A stretch of DNA of 64,000 nt, taken from positions 124,001-188,000 of the forward strand of contig NZ_JACAIS010000004.1 in assembly GCF_030325625.1 (NCBI RefSeq). The letters are read 5' to 3'. The notes beneath the pieces were generated by a model. That model had not been told where the DNA came from. It did no database searches and saw only the letters and a program-made list of their open reading frames with translations. Source of the stretch: Sphingobacterium sp. N143 (GTDB lineage: Bacteria > Bacteroidota > Bacteroidia > Sphingobacteriales > Sphingobacteriaceae). The first letter of the stretch is position 1. Every line of letters starts with the position of its first letter. A program made the translations under genes and the position numbers. Below are positions 45,957 to 55,921 of the stretch, piece after piece.

Positions 45957-47123
45957 ATGCTGAAAAAAATCATCCTTTGGTTACATAAATGGTGCGGCAT
46001 TATCACAGGTATCGTGGTATTCATTTTAGGTACTACAGGCTGCATATATACTTTTCAGGATGAACTTAAATTATGGGCATATCCAGAAAAATACATGATC
46101 TCCGACACCAGTGTCACAGTAGCGCCATTACCCTTAAGTACTCTTTTATCCAATGCGCAAAACAGCCTGGGAAAAGATCAAAAAATTACACGTATAGACC
46201 TTTACCCCGCAAAGAACCGGACCTGGATTTTTCGGGCCCTGAAAACAGATGAAACAGCCTTTGGGCATTGGAATTATTACAGTTATTTCAAAAGGGTATT
46301 TATAAATCCATATACGGGCAAGGTACAACATATTGAAAATTCAAAGACTGAGTTTTTTCAATTAATGCTTCAGCTTCATCTCAATCTTTTATTAGGTAAA
46401 AAATATGGACATCCTATTGTGGGTTGGTCCACGACTCTTTTTGTCCTTATCCTTTTAAGTGGTATTATCCTGTGGTGGCCAAAGAAATGGAAAGGTAAGA
46501 CCCTGCGTAGAAGCCTCTGGTTAGATACAAAAGTGAAATGGAAACGTTTAAATCACGATCTCCACAATGTGATCGGGTTTTATAGCCTGCTCGTCGGTCT
46601 GATCTTTGCCATTACAGGCCTTTTATTCACCTTTCCTACTTTTAAAAACATATATATTAACGCATTTAATGCATTTTCAAAGACTGAAAACACCGCTAAA
46701 GCAGTCCACAACGCCCCACTACCGTTACGCTATGACCACGTTCAGGATAATGCGTTAGTATATGCGATGGCACAATATCCAAGAGCTGAGATGCTTTCCA
46801 TTCGATTAAAAAAAGAAAGTGACCAAGAAATCGATATTCAAGTCAGACGGTATGAAAAACGAACAGGAGTATTCCATTGGCTATATTTTGATCCAAAGAC
46901 TGCTCATCTGACACATGTCAAATCTGGTGATCAATTACCATTGGGAGATAAACTTGCCACATTGAATTTTGATCTCCATACAGGATCTATTGGCGGGCTT
47001 ATCACGAAAGTAATCGCCTTCATCTTTAGCCTTTTTTGTGCTTCATTACCCATAACAGGCTATATGATCTGGCTCAACAAAAGCAGAAAGAAAAAGAAGA
47101 AGAAATTATCCACAAAATGTTAA
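45957..47123 (+). CDS. PepSY-associated TM-helix protein (PiuB-like)
   Basis: Inner-membrane protein of 388 residues with four transmembrane helices (about 12-33, 147-167, 198-220 and 343-365) and PepSY-like periplasmic segments. Conserved features include LHKWCGIITGIVVFILGTTG at the N-terminus and the LHLNLLLGK, NHDLHNVIGFY and DLHTGS histidine motifs. Family members accompany siderophore receptors and probably reduce or release iron from the imported siderophore. The ATG follows the receptor stop with no gap. The last codons overlap a perfect DnaA-box 9-mer (47106-47114). Confidence 0.9.
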   Translation: MLKKIILWLHKWCGIITGIVVFILGTTGCIYTFQDELKLWAYPEKYMISDTSVTVAPLPLSTLLSNAQNSLGKDQKITRIDLYPAKNRTWIFRALKTDETAFGHWNYYSYFKRVFINPYTGKVQHIENSKTEFFQLMLQLHLNLLLGKKYGHPIVGWSTTLFVLILLSGIILWWPKKWKGKTLRRSLWLDTKVKWKRLNHDLHNVIGFYSLLVGLIFAITGLLFTFPTFKNIYINAFNAFSKTENTAKAVHNAPLPLRYDHVQDNALVYAMAQYPRAEMLSIRLKKESDQEIDIQVRRYEKRTGVFHWLYFDPKTAHLTHVKSGDQLPLGDKLATLNFDLHTGSIGGLITKVIAFIFSLFCASLPITGYMIWLNKSRKKKKKKLSTKC

Positions 47124-47194
47124 TAAGTGCTGTTAATAACATCAAATTAGTTCCAAACAGTTTATCAACACAGTTACCAACATTATGTGGATAA
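47106..47194. other. Cluster of DnaA-box-like 9-mers
   Basis: Two exact TTATCCACA boxes, at 47106-47114 (plus) and 47186-47194 (minus), flank TTATTAACA at 47118-47126 and 47131-47139 (both minus) and TTATCAACA at 47162-47170 (plus). Five sites in 89 bp is well above chance for this base composition. It lies at the start of a gene-free stretch (47124-47525) that otherwise shows only a C-rich, G-poor plus strand and the terminator at 47465. DnaA binding and any origin role are inference. Confidence 0.5.
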
Positions 47195-47464
47195 CTCTAC
47201 AGGTACTTGCTCCCTACCGACCCACGCAAAATAATCATTACCTGTTCAATTAGTAAACTACCAGCAAAAACTTAACAACATTCAAATCCTCCACCCCATA
47301 AACCAAAACCTATCGGTCAAATAACGTTTCCCCCTAAAAAAACACCAATGCTCATAAAAAGTATTTTTAATATATTTCTCAACTGTTTATCTCTCCTAAA
47401 ACCAAAAAATAGTAAAACCGCTATCCGTATACAAAAGTGTCCCGACAAGAACCAGGATGCAAAA

Positions 47465-47496
47465 AAAAGCCTGTATACCGAAGTATACAGGCTTTT
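47465..47496. terminator. Bidirectional terminator between the PepSY gene and the second susD
   Basis: AAAAGCCTGTATAC pairs perfectly with GTATACAGGCTTTT around a CGAA loop, a stable tetraloop hairpin, with A and T runs on both sides. Confidence 0.9.
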
Positions 47497-47525
47497 ATCT
47501 GAACAGCACAACACAAATAGTCATT

Positions 47526-49019
47526 TTAAAGATTTGGGTTGCGAACGGTTTCCTCATAAGGAATGGAAAACAAGTAATATGGACTATTTGCCGTAAAAAC
47601 AGATCCATCCGGAAATTTCACCACACGATGTCCCTGACCATCCACTACTTTCGTTTTTCCATCCGCCCCAGTGATTTGTACCTGAATAGGCTTTCCATTG
47701 TCATCTACAAAAGATTTTCTGGCAACTTTTCCCTGAGTACGTATAATATCAGACAAGGCGAACCCTTCCCCCCACAGCTCTTTGCGTCTTTCTATCAGAA
47801 TCTCATCAATTAACTTATTCGTATCAGCGCCCACAAATAACTTTGCTTTTCTGGCGGTACGCAATTTATTGAGTGCCGTTATGGCCTTTTCCCTGTCACC
47901 AGCACGCGCATAGCCTTCAGCTTCAATCAAAATCATCTCTGAAGCCCGCATATAGACAATATCACCAATCAAATTCTGTTTGAACTTAAACTTTTTATAA
48001 CGTAAAAATCCTTCCCGACCCGGAAGATTGTCCCATTCAAATAAAGAATAACGAACATCACTGCTATCAAATAAGTTTTTAAAGTATGGATCGGCCATAA
48101 AACTATAATAATATGAGCCTGCAGACGACACATCCAAATAGTGAAACGTATAACTGGCAACATTTTGCTCATTGGTTTGCTTATGTCCCCATATCCACTC
48201 CGAGTTTCCAAGGTCATTAAATCCATTTTGATAATCAGACGCGCTCATCAGCTCATATTCGTTCCCAGCTTTTTCCGCATATTCAGCCGCCAATCTCCAC
48301 TCACCAACCTGCAGATAGGTCCGTGCAAGCAACCCATATACCACATGGATATTGATCTCATATTTCTCCATTCTGGATGCATTGACCAACAACACCTCAC
48401 TATCTTTTAGATCTTTCAATATCAGCTCATACACCTCCGCCTGAGTTGCCTTTGGCTTCCCTTCTGTCTGTAATGTACTTGGTTCAGTATAAATCGGGGC
48501 CACTTTTGCATTTTTGTCTTTTAAATAACTAAACTGATAAAAAGACGCTAAATTCAAATAAGCAAATGCACGGAGAACTTTTGCCCGCCCTTTCAGTACA
48601 TTTTTATCTTCATCCGATCCGGCAGCACCATCAACCTTTGTGATCACATTATTGGCATTATCGATCACTTTATACAACATGATCCAAAAAGAATTCACCC
48701 GATTGGAGCGATTATTGGTCAGCTCAGTGAAAGCATAAGCATCACGGTAACCATATTTTGTTGTCACAGCAACATCATTTCCCATCGCGTCACTTGTACG
48801 CATAATGGCTGTATATCCTGGGTTGGCATAGGTAAAATATGTATCATTTAGATACCCCCATGTTCCATTGATAACAGTAGCAACATTATCCGTATTTTTG
48901 TAGATCTCTTCCTCAGGTACTGATGTAGTGGGATCCGTTTCCAGCATATCTTTGCACGATGTATTCGCCAATGAAAGCGCCAATACGATGTAGGCAATTT
49001 TAAATTTCATGATTTTCAT
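47526..49019 (-). CDS. SusD/RagB family outer-membrane lipoprotein (pair 2)
   Basis: Surface nutrient-binding lipoprotein of 497 residues. The signal ends with lipobox ANTSC (Cys22). Classical SusD pattern: NVATVINGTWGYL near the N-terminus, LKGRAKVLRAFAYLNLASFY (about 141-160), a TPR-like core, and the C-terminal RASEMILIEAEGYARAGDRE and IDEILIERRKELWGEGFALSD. It follows its SusC partner by 27 bp in the same unit. It differs from the SusD of pair 1, which is of the type 2 family, so the two pairs probably handle different substrates. Confidence 0.95.
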   Translation of the reverse strand: MKIMKFKIAYIVLALSLANTSCKDMLETDPTTSVPEEEIYKNTDNVATVINGTWGYLNDTYFTYANPGYTAIMRTSDAMGNDVAVTTKYGYRDAYAFTELTNNRSNRVNSFWIMLYKVIDNANNVITKVDGAAGSDEDKNVLKGRAKVLRAFAYLNLASFYQFSYLKDKNAKVAPIYTEPSTLQTEGKPKATQAEVYELILKDLKDSEVLLVNASRMEKYEINIHVVYGLLARTYLQVGEWRLAAEYAEKAGNEYELMSASDYQNGFNDLGNSEWIWGHKQTNEQNVASYTFHYLDVSSAGSYYYSFMADPYFKNLFDSSDVRYSLFEWDNLPGREGFLRYKKFKFKQNLIGDIVYMRASEMILIEAEGYARAGDREKAITALNKLRTARKAKLFVGADTNKLIDEILIERRKELWGEGFALSDIIRTQGKVARKSFVDDNGKPIQVQITGADGKTKVVDGQGHRVVKFPDGSVFTANSPYYLFSIPYEETVRNPNL

Positions 49020-49046
49020 TTAATTTTTCAGATTAACAACATACTA

Positions 49047-52000
49047 TTAAAAAACAAGCTGAACACCTCCAGAAATAGTGCGCATGGCAGGATAACGGAA
49101 ATAAGTAGCCCCATTGACTGTTTGTTCCGGGTCCATACCCTGATGCCCGTAGAACGTTAACAGATTTTCAGCGGTAGCAAAAACACGCAACCTTTCTATA
49201 CCAATTCGTTTGATCATATCAGTGGGCAGGCTATACCCCAAGCTAACATTTTTTAAACGCGCATAAGTTCCACTATACAAAAAACGAGTGGATGACGATG
49301 TCCAAGTCAGATTATCTGTTGTTAATTTAGGCACTTCCGTCTGTGTATTTTCCGGTGTCCAGCGATTCAGGATTTCTTTCGACCAAGCTCTGCCCGGGTT
49401 ATTGCCATTATGCATTAATTGTGTATAATCATTATCCAATATTTTTCCACCTAAACTAAAACTTAGCAATGCAGACAAATCAAAATTTTTATACGTAAAG
49501 CTATTTTGGATTCCACCTACAAGATCCGGAAGTGATGTACCAGCAATAAAATTTCCAGCCTTTCCATATTCAGAGGTTTTTTCCCCTGTTTTGTTACCAT
49601 CTTTGTCAGCTACATACCATTGTGGCAACCCATTTTCCGGATTGACCCCAGCCCATTCAGGCAAATAGAAATCATAGATGCTCCCACCTACGCGCAAAAG
49701 CTTATTGCCTGTAACAATTGGCCTGTCATCTTTTGGCAACGAAGTAATCTTGTTATTATAATGGGAAAGATTCAGATCCAGATTCCATTTAAAATTTTCA
49801 TTGCGCACAGGAATCGTACGAATATCCAGATCAATACCTGTATTTTTCAATGATCCTATATTTGCATCATATCCTGTATATCCTGTAGAATAAGCCATTG
49901 GCATGGTGAACAACAGATCTTTACTCCTCCGGTTAAAATACTCTACGCTTAAAGATACCCGATTTTGAAATGCAGACACATCAATACCCACATTCAGGTT
50001 GAGGTTGGATTCCCATTTCAGATCAGGAGTTGCTAGCCTACCCGTATATGTCCCCCCTTTACCCAGACTGTTGGCAATAGTATAAAGTCCTTTATAAGCA
50101 TAATAAACACCTAGATTATCATTCCCTTGTCCACCATAACTCGCCCTAAGTGTCAGCTGATCAATACTATTCAGATCCTTTAAGAAATCCTCCTGCTTCA
50201 TTTTCCAGGATCCGCCAACAGACCAAAATGTTCCCCAGCGGGTATCCGGTGCAAAACGGGAAGAGCCATCTGTACGCAAAGAAGTTGAAAAATAATACCG
50301 ATTATCGTAGTTATACTCTGCTCTACCCAAAAAACTCAACAGTCTATAATCAACGCTAGACCCTGTAAAATTATTTAACTGAGAGGCCGCTACCGGTTCA
50401 TAAAATCCCGGTAATACAAATTGTTGGCGGCTCCCTTCAATGTTACTGCTGTTAAAGTCATAATATTCTTGTCCTGCCAACACGTTGAGGTGATGCAAAC
50501 CAAATTGTTTTTCATAGGACAATATATTATTCCAGGTCTGCGCAACGGTTCGTACATTCGACCGGAAGACATACCCTCCAGTATTTATGCCATCTCCTAG
50601 CAGTGGATTAGTGTAATCGTGCGTGTTCCCATTGGTATAGTCTACACTATACGTAGATTTAAATTTCAGATTCTTGGTTATCAAAGCTTCCAGGTACGCT
50701 CTGGCCGACAGGTTCTCTCTACGGATATCATTTTTATCCAATGGCAATGTCGCAGCAAGATTATTACGTGGTGTTGCCCCACTTGGACGATACTCTCCAA
50801 AATCGTAAACTTTATTTCCATTGGCATCCAATACATAGGATCCATCTGCATTACGCTCATAATACGGATAAAAAGATGGTACTAAACGGGCAAAATTAAT
50901 AATATTGGCTGTATTGCTATCTTCCGACTGCGGATACTTCTGCTGTGTACTGCTGCCGCCAATATTGACACCTGCATTTAACCAGGACTTGACTTTACTA
51001 TCAATATTAGCCCGTAGATTATAGCGTTTAAATCCAGATGCGATAGCTATTCCCTGATCGTTGAGATAGCCACCCGAGATATAGTATGTATTCTTCGCAC
51101 TTCCACCACTAAAGCTCAAATCCCCCTGTGTACGCACACCAGTACGCTGCAGTACATCTGTCCACGGATCATCCCATAAGGTCTTTGCTCCTGCAGCAAG
51201 CTTACCATCTGCACCTACTGGTTGTGGAAATTGTTCACCATAAGGGTTTATATTTAGATCTGTCAATAATGAACGGCTTGCATCTGCAGCCGCCTGAGCG
51301 GAAGTTAGTCCATTTGATAACCCTTTATTCCTGAGCGCCTCCCAATACAATTGAAAGTATTCATCTGTGGAAACTTGGTCATAATCATGAACAGCTCTAC
51401 TCGAATAACCTTGCGTAAAATTAAGGTTGATCTTTGTATTATCGGAGTTGACACCGGATTTAGTCGTGATGATGATAACACCGTTCGCTCCTCTGGACCC
51501 ATATAGCGCACTGGAGGCAGCATCTTTTAAAACAGAAATGGACTGTATATCATTTGGATTTATCGAGTTGATATCCCCAGCATACGGATTGCCATCCAGC
51601 ACGATCAAAGGTGCACTTGACGCATTGATTGATCCAATCCCACGAATACGGATAGCAGCCTCCGTACCAGGCTGGCCAGAAGAAGCAACAGATTGCAGTC
51701 CCGGAACCTGGCCTTCAAGCGCTTTCGTAATATTGGAGACCTGCCTGTTCTCAATCGCTTTGCTGCTGACGGTACTGACAGAACCTGTGATATTTGTTCG
51801 TTTGGCCGTACCATAAGCAACAACCACAACTTCTTCCAGATCTGTTGTCGAAGGCTTCAATGATAAATTGATACTTGCTCCCGTAGCCCTAACTTGTTGA
51901 GATTCATAACCAACAAAAGAAAATTCTAGAAAAGGAGCTTCATTATTGGTTACATTGACAACAAATTCACCTTTCGCATTGGTTAAAGTGCTTTGATTTT

Positions 52001-52157
52001 GATCTGAAACCCGTACACTTACCCCCGGCAGAGCCTGCCCTGTACTGGCATCAGTGACTTTTCCCTGGATAGAACGCTGTTGTGCATAGAGCTGATTCAC
52101 TGAAGTAGCAGACAAAGCTATCGCTACCAAAGGAATGTATTTTAGTGTTGCATGCAT
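49047..52157 (-). CDS. SusC/RagA family TonB-linked outer-membrane protein (pair 2)
   Basis: TonB-dependent import channel of 1036 residues. Signal peptide (about 1-25), carboxypeptidase-regulatory-like domain (about 28-105, SIQGKVTDASTGQALPGVSV), plug (about 110-230, LEEVVVVAYGTAKRTNITGS and LKDAASSALYGSRGANGVII) and barrel ending in GGVQLVF with terminal Phe. Start ATG 52157; the promoter -7 box lies about 140 bp upstream, leaving a long leader. No sigma/anti-sigma pair, hydrolase or regulator accompanies the pair, so its substrate cannot be inferred. Confidence 0.96.
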   Translation of the reverse strand: MHATLKYIPLVAIALSATSVNQLYAQQRSIQGKVTDASTGQALPGVSVRVSDQNQSTLTNAKGEFVVNVTNNEAPFLEFSFVGYESQQVRATGASINLSLKPSTTDLEEVVVVAYGTAKRTNITGSVSTVSSKAIENRQVSNITKALEGQVPGLQSVASSGQPGTEAAIRIRGIGSINASSAPLIVLDGNPYAGDINSINPNDIQSISVLKDAASSALYGSRGANGVIIITTKSGVNSDNTKINLNFTQGYSSRAVHDYDQVSTDEYFQLYWEALRNKGLSNGLTSAQAAADASRSLLTDLNINPYGEQFPQPVGADGKLAAGAKTLWDDPWTDVLQRTGVRTQGDLSFSGGSAKNTYYISGGYLNDQGIAIASGFKRYNLRANIDSKVKSWLNAGVNIGGSSTQQKYPQSEDSNTANIINFARLVPSFYPYYERNADGSYVLDANGNKVYDFGEYRPSGATPRNNLAATLPLDKNDIRRENLSARAYLEALITKNLKFKSTYSVDYTNGNTHDYTNPLLGDGINTGGYVFRSNVRTVAQTWNNILSYEKQFGLHHLNVLAGQEYYDFNSSNIEGSRQQFVLPGFYEPVAASQLNNFTGSSVDYRLLSFLGRAEYNYDNRYYFSTSLRTDGSSRFAPDTRWGTFWSVGGSWKMKQEDFLKDLNSIDQLTLRASYGGQGNDNLGVYYAYKGLYTIANSLGKGGTYTGRLATPDLKWESNLNLNVGIDVSAFQNRVSLSVEYFNRRSKDLLFTMPMAYSTGYTGYDANIGSLKNTGIDLDIRTIPVRNENFKWNLDLNLSHYNNKITSLPKDDRPIVTGNKLLRVGGSIYDFYLPEWAGVNPENGLPQWYVADKDGNKTGEKTSEYGKAGNFIAGTSLPDLVGGIQNSFTYKNFDLSALLSFSLGGKILDNDYTQLMHNGNNPGRAWSKEILNRWTPENTQTEVPKLTTDNLTWTSSSTRFLYSGTYARLKNVSLGYSLPTDMIKRIGIERLRVFATAENLLTFYGHQGMDPEQTVNGATYFRYPAMRTISGGVQLVF

Positions 52158-52296
52158 ATTAAGGATATTTTAATACGTTAGTTAAGTTTTATTAAAAATA
52201 TAAAAAATAAGTTAAGTGTAATTAATCAAATGTAAAAGCACACCTGTTTTTATCAACTCAATAAAGACTACTTATTCAATAGATTTTATTGAATCG

Positions 52297-52304
52297 CAAA
52301 TATA
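52297..52304 (-). promoter_or_regulatory. Promoter -7 box of the second SusCD pair
   Basis: On the minus strand TATATTTG followed by CGAT, an exact TAnnTTTG match, 140 bp before the susC ATG. It lies in the AT-rich gene-free stretch 52158-52537, which also must hold the AsmA-like gene's promoter; I see no clear box for that. Confidence 0.5.
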
Positions 52305-52537
52305 TAACAAACTATACTAAATTGCTAGATTTTTTTACAATAAAAATTAAATATCTTAAAATCAGTAGATTAAACAAAAACAAAACAAGCAAATAATTGA
52401 TAGTTAGCAAACTAACTATAATTAATAATCTTACAGTACCTTAGGTTAGAGCTCCCCCATTTATAACACATGCTCCTCTATATTGTCACCGAAAGACGAC
52501 ATATGCTCACTTCGCATTAAAATAATTTGATCAATCA

Positions 52538-55500
52538 ATGGAGTTTAGCAATAAATTTCAGACTTTTGCATCCACAAAAAATAACACTGTGTCAAAAGCT
52601 AAATTTCTAAAGCTTGCAAAAAGAATCTCTATCGGTCTGGCAAGTTTCACAACACTACTCATTTTCTGCGTTTTATCCATTCCTTACATTTTTGAAAACG
52701 AAGTGAATACAAAAGTTAAGTCTCTGGTCAACGAACATATCAGCGGAGAGTTGAACTATAAAAAGGTACGGTTGACATTTTTTGACCAATTTCCACTTTT
52801 GACCGCATCCATGGACCAAGTATTGCTCAAAGGCTCAGCTCCATTTAAAAATGATACTTTGCTCGCTGCCCAGCAGGTAAGTTTTGGCATTGACCTCATT
52901 AGTTTACTCAAGTCCAAGATCGTAATTGACAAATTTATCGTCAGCCAGGGATGCGTGAATATCTTAGTGGATCCCCTGGGTAACAGCAATTACAATATCT
53001 ATAAGTCCTCACCTAGCGACACTTCAAGGACCACAGACCATTCAGCAGGCAGTGCACTGGCATTCAAGCTGATCAAATTTGAAAAAACCAATCTGCATTA
53101 CGAAGATCAATCCATTCCCCTATGGTTTGAAGCCAAGGACCTGGACTATGAGGGCAAAGGCGATCTCATGTCAAATATCTTTGACTTAAATACACGGGCC
53201 AAGATTGCTTCATTTTCTTTCTCGTTTGACAATGAGCTTTATGTCGATAAAAAGACAATAGACGCAACACTATTGACGCGCATTAATACTAACAAGCTGT
53301 CCTTCCTATTCGAGCGGAACGACATCAAAGTCAATCAGCTACCGGTACGTTTTCGAGGATTGCTGTCTTTTATTTCCCATGGCTATCACTTAGACTTCAA
53401 GTTAAAATCACAGGAAAGCACATTAAGTGAATTACTTTCCCTAGTTCCCAATAGCTACGCCTCCTGGATAAAGGATCTGTCGGTCCAGGGTACCTCTGAA
53501 GTATTTGTCAACTTAGTCGGTGATTATATCATCGACAATAATGAAATGCCTAATTTGTCCCTTGGCCTGACCATCAACAATGGCTACCTTTTCCATAAGC
53601 AGTCCAGCAACCCATTGACAGATTGGAATGCAAAGTTAAGAATAGATCTTCCCGGCTTAAATCCAGACTCCCTGAGGATTAACCTCCGGCAGTTTGACTT
53701 CAAGGTCGCCTCCGGATACTTCAACGCAAAAGGGGAAATAGCTGGTATCACACCGGTCACCGTACATGCCAATATGAAGAGCAGTCTTGATCTGGACATG
53801 CTTTACGCTTCCTTGCAGTTCCCCGGATTCTCTTTTGGTGGCACATGGAACCTCGATGCCCAGATCCACGGAATTTATGCCAAAGCTATCCGCAAAGTAG
53901 GCCTTCAAAAACGCGAACAGGAATATATTGCTTCGATCCCGACCTTTGTGATCAAAAACACACTCACAAATGGCCATTTTAAATTGGCAGACCTCCCCCA
54001 AGGACTCGACAAAATCGCCTACAACCTCGAAGCAAAAGATCCTGACGGTCAAATGAAAAGTGCAGTGGTTTCCATTCAGGATATCTCCATCCAGGCGCTC
54101 AATAATTATATAAAAGGTTATATTTCTATCACAGATTTTAATAAAATTGCAGTACATTCCGATCTTAAAGCCCTATTCAACTTGGCCGATATCAAAAGCT
54201 TCTATCCCATTAAGCAGGTCGAATTAGCCGGTCTGGTAAATGCCAACCTAACCGCCAAAGGTTATGTGGACCTTAAACGGAATATCTTCCCGGAGACCAA
54301 TGCGTCCTTTGCGATTAAAAATGGACTGATCAAATCGCAGGATTATCCCATTCCAATGGAAAATATTCACGTTGAAGCATTTGTCAATAGCGAAAAAGGC
54401 TCACTCAATGACTTAAGGATTAAAATTCTACCTGTCTCATTTACATTTGCCGGCGAGCCTTTTTTCTTGAATGCAGACCTAAGAAACTTCAATGACATCA
54501 ACTACAAAATCCAATCCAAGGGCAAGCTTAATCTTGGCCCTATTTATAAACTTTTTGCACTGGAAGGCACCAATATTGATGGTTTTATCCATACAGATCT
54601 CAACCTCAAGGGACTCCAGAGCGATGCCACCAATGGTCATTATAGCCGGTTACACAATACCGGCCGCCTTGAAATAGGCAATATTCAGGTTCAAACCGAT
54701 TTGCTCCCTCAACCGATCGCCATCAAAAGTGGTAAATTCAGCTTCCATCAGGAAAAAATGAACTTCGATAAGTTTTTGATCCGTTATGCACGTAATGAGA
54801 TCTCCATGACGGGCCACCTGAACAATGTCATCAATTACATGACCAGCAGCAATGCTGCCCTAAAAGGTCTATTTACCCTCAACAGCAAAAAGATAAATAT
54901 CGAAGATTTCATGGTTTTTGGCAATAATTCATCCACGACAGCACCTACAGCATTAGAAAGTGGCGTTGTCTTGTTACCAATGAATCTTGATGTACAGGTA
55001 TTGGGACAGGCCAACGACATCTTCTATAATAAGATGAACATCAAACATTTTAATGGCGATCTGCAACTTAAAAATGGCACATTGCTCCTCAGTAATACCC
55101 GATTTGATTTAGCTGGATTAAAAGTGGATATGAAGGGCAATTACCATCCATTGAATCCGCGAAGGGCTACTTTTGATTACGCAGTAAAAGCAGACAGCTT
55201 TGATATTCAGCGCGCCTATAAAGAGATTCCAATGTTCAGGGATATGGTCAGCTCTGCTAAAAATGCCTATGGACTTGTCTCATTAGATTATAAGCTGAGT
55301 GGCTTATTGGATGGTAATATGCAGCCTATCATGCCATCCATCGTCGGAGAAGGAACATTGACATTGGACCAGATCAAGTTTCGTGGATTTAAACTTCTGA
55401 ATGGCATCAGCCAATCCACTTCAAAAGAAAAATTGAAGGATGGAGAAGTAAAAAAAGTAGCTATTAAGTCCCATATCAAAGATAATGTCATGACCATTGA

Positions 55501-55777
55501 ACGGACCAAAATGAAAATGATGGGCTTCAGACCAAGATTTGAAGGTCAGATCAGACTCGATGGACATATGAATCTAGGTTTCAGGCTCGGTCTGCCTCCT
55601 TTTGGAATCTTTGGTATACCGATGCGTATTACCGGCACTGCTGACAATTTCAACCTGAAGATGGGAAAATACAAAGAAGAAGACCTCGATACAGAGATGG
55701 ATGATGAGGATTGCAAGACATACAATGAAGCTCAAAAAAGAGCCGAATCCGCTAAAATCGACGCAAAAAAACAATAA
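52538..55777 (+). CDS. AsmA-like protein
   Basis: Inner-membrane-anchored periplasmic protein of 1079 residues. One N-terminal helix (about 31-52, ISIGLASFTTLLIFCVLSIP) is followed by an AsmA N-terminal region (NTKVKSLVNEHISGELNYKK) and a long series of beta-rich segments; the AsmA-like C-terminal region (about 850-1040) includes VGEGTLTLDQIKFRGFKLLN. The family is related to TamB and YhdP and is thought to carry phospholipids between membranes. The extreme C-terminus is acidic and charged. It is divergent from the second SusCD pair and single in its unit. Confidence 0.88.
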   Translation: MEFSNKFQTFASTKNNTVSKAKFLKLAKRISIGLASFTTLLIFCVLSIPYIFENEVNTKVKSLVNEHISGELNYKKVRLTFFDQFPLLTASMDQVLLKGSAPFKNDTLLAAQQVSFGIDLISLLKSKIVIDKFIVSQGCVNILVDPLGNSNYNIYKSSPSDTSRTTDHSAGSALAFKLIKFEKTNLHYEDQSIPLWFEAKDLDYEGKGDLMSNIFDLNTRAKIASFSFSFDNELYVDKKTIDATLLTRINTNKLSFLFERNDIKVNQLPVRFRGLLSFISHGYHLDFKLKSQESTLSELLSLVPNSYASWIKDLSVQGTSEVFVNLVGDYIIDNNEMPNLSLGLTINNGYLFHKQSSNPLTDWNAKLRIDLPGLNPDSLRINLRQFDFKVASGYFNAKGEIAGITPVTVHANMKSSLDLDMLYASLQFPGFSFGGTWNLDAQIHGIYAKAIRKVGLQKREQEYIASIPTFVIKNTLTNGHFKLADLPQGLDKIAYNLEAKDPDGQMKSAVVSIQDISIQALNNYIKGYISITDFNKIAVHSDLKALFNLADIKSFYPIKQVELAGLVNANLTAKGYVDLKRNIFPETNASFAIKNGLIKSQDYPIPMENIHVEAFVNSEKGSLNDLRIKILPVSFTFAGEPFFLNADLRNFNDINYKIQSKGKLNLGPIYKLFALEGTNIDGFIHTDLNLKGLQSDATNGHYSRLHNTGRLEIGNIQVQTDLLPQPIAIKSGKFSFHQEKMNFDKFLIRYARNEISMTGHLNNVINYMTSSNAALKGLFTLNSKKINIEDFMVFGNNSSTTAPTALESGVVLLPMNLDVQVLGQANDIFYNKMNIKHFNGDLQLKNGTLLLSNTRFDLAGLKVDMKGNYHPLNPRRATFDYAVKADSFDIQRAYKEIPMFRDMVSSAKNAYGLVSLDYKLSGLLDGNMQPIMPSIVGEGTLTLDQIKFRGFKLLNGISQSTSKEKLKDGEVKKVAIKSHIKDNVMTIERTKMKMMGFRPRFEGQIRLDGHMNLGFRLGLPPFGIFGIPMRITGTADNFNLKMGKYKEEDLDTEMDDEDCKTYNEAQKRAESAKIDAKKQ

Positions 55778-55921
55778 CATCGTCCACCGATTGGAAAGAT
55801 AATGATAATACAAATTTAACATCCAGATCATCTATATAAAAACTGAATCATTTAGTTTCGTCAATAACATGAGAACTATTTGCAATTAGGATTGTATACT
55901 ATTACAACAAAGCGATACAAC

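Noticed and set aside
47457..47813. 118-residue plus-strand frame
   Set aside because: Covers a terminator hairpin and the antisense of the second susD gene; no family resemblance.
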